DNA of 5,555 nt. Source: an uncultured Collinsella sp. (GTDB lineage: Bacteria > Actinomycetota > Coriobacteriia > Coriobacteriales > Coriobacteriaceae). The DNA is taken from assembly GCA_902463875.1 (NCBI GenBank), contig CABQHR010000122.1, forward strand, positions 1-5,555, given 5' to 3'. The notes under the pieces were generated by a model. That model had not been told where the DNA came from and did no database searches. It was given only the letters and a program-made list of their open reading frames with translations. Both the position numbers and the translations under genes were made by a program. This document shows positions 5,521 to 5,555 of the stretch, piece after piece; the stretch's first letter is position 1; every line of letters starts with the position of its first letter.

Positions 5521-5555
5521 ACCACCACAAAGGTGCCTGTCCCCTTTGTGGTGGT
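5521..5555 (+). repeat. REP-like palindromic element, copy D, at window end
   Basis: A perfect 13-bp inverted repeat, ACCACCACAAAGG (5521-5533) with CCTTTGTGGTGGT (5543-5555), encloses a 9-nt loop. The shared core CCTGTCCCC spans the loop and the start of the right arm. The window ends exactly at the last paired base seen, so the palindrome may continue outside. It lies 42 nt from copy B in the opposite orientation, forming a paired arrangement like composite REP elements of other bacteria. It is too short and too isolated to tell whether it also works as a terminator for an unseen gene. Confidence 0.75.

Noticed and set aside
574..5555. The palindromes as a CRISPR array
   Set aside because: The copies are isolated, kilobases apart and in mixed orientation, with no regular spacers and no cas genes.

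Overview
The window is a GC-rich, densely coded bacterial stretch in which every gene I can support lies on the minus strand. Gene content (an amaP/DUF2273/Asp23 membrane-stress cluster, a YebC/TACO1 protein, a large DUF6020-type membrane protein and a YitT-type protein), GTG starts, strong purine-rich ribosome binding sites and small GGGACAGG-core palindromes between genes all suggest a host-associated actinobacterium of the class Coriobacteriia. Collinsella is my best guess. This is inferred from sequence style, not from a marker gene.

Layout in the direction of transcription (high to low coordinates): a short intergenic region at 5421-5555 holds two palindromic repeats in opposite orientation (D and B). 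A 727-residue polytopic membrane protein of the DUF6020 type follows (5420-3237), and a third palindrome (C) starts one base after its stop codon. Next are yebC (3072-2266) and a strong hairpin terminator at 2159-2196. The terminator's U-tract doubles as a perfect TATAAT box for the following operon. That operon is amaP (2099-1554), a DUF2273 membrane protein (1561-1184, overlapping amaP by 8 nt) and an Asp23/Gls24 protein with a very acidic N-terminal tail (1139-618). A fourth palindrome (A) includes the asp23 stop codon and is followed by a terminator at 526-565. Last is the 5' part of a YitT-family membrane protein (410 to beyond position 1).

Functionally, AmaP, the DUF2273 protein and Asp23 probably form one membrane-anchored envelope-stress assembly, as known for Asp23 and AmaP in Staphylococcus. 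YebC is expected to act in translation and/or regulation and looks monocistronic. The DUF6020 protein resembles GT-C type lipid-linked glycosyltransferases, but its substrate cannot be read from the sequence.

The least ordinary signal is the set of four hairpin elements of 33-39 nt. Their loop core (CCTG[T/A]CCC) is nearly constant, while their stems differ between subtypes yet remain self-complementary. Two of them abut stop codons exactly. They look like REP-type elements, possibly moved by a transposase encoded elsewhere. No transposase, CRISPR array, tRNA or rRNA is visible here.
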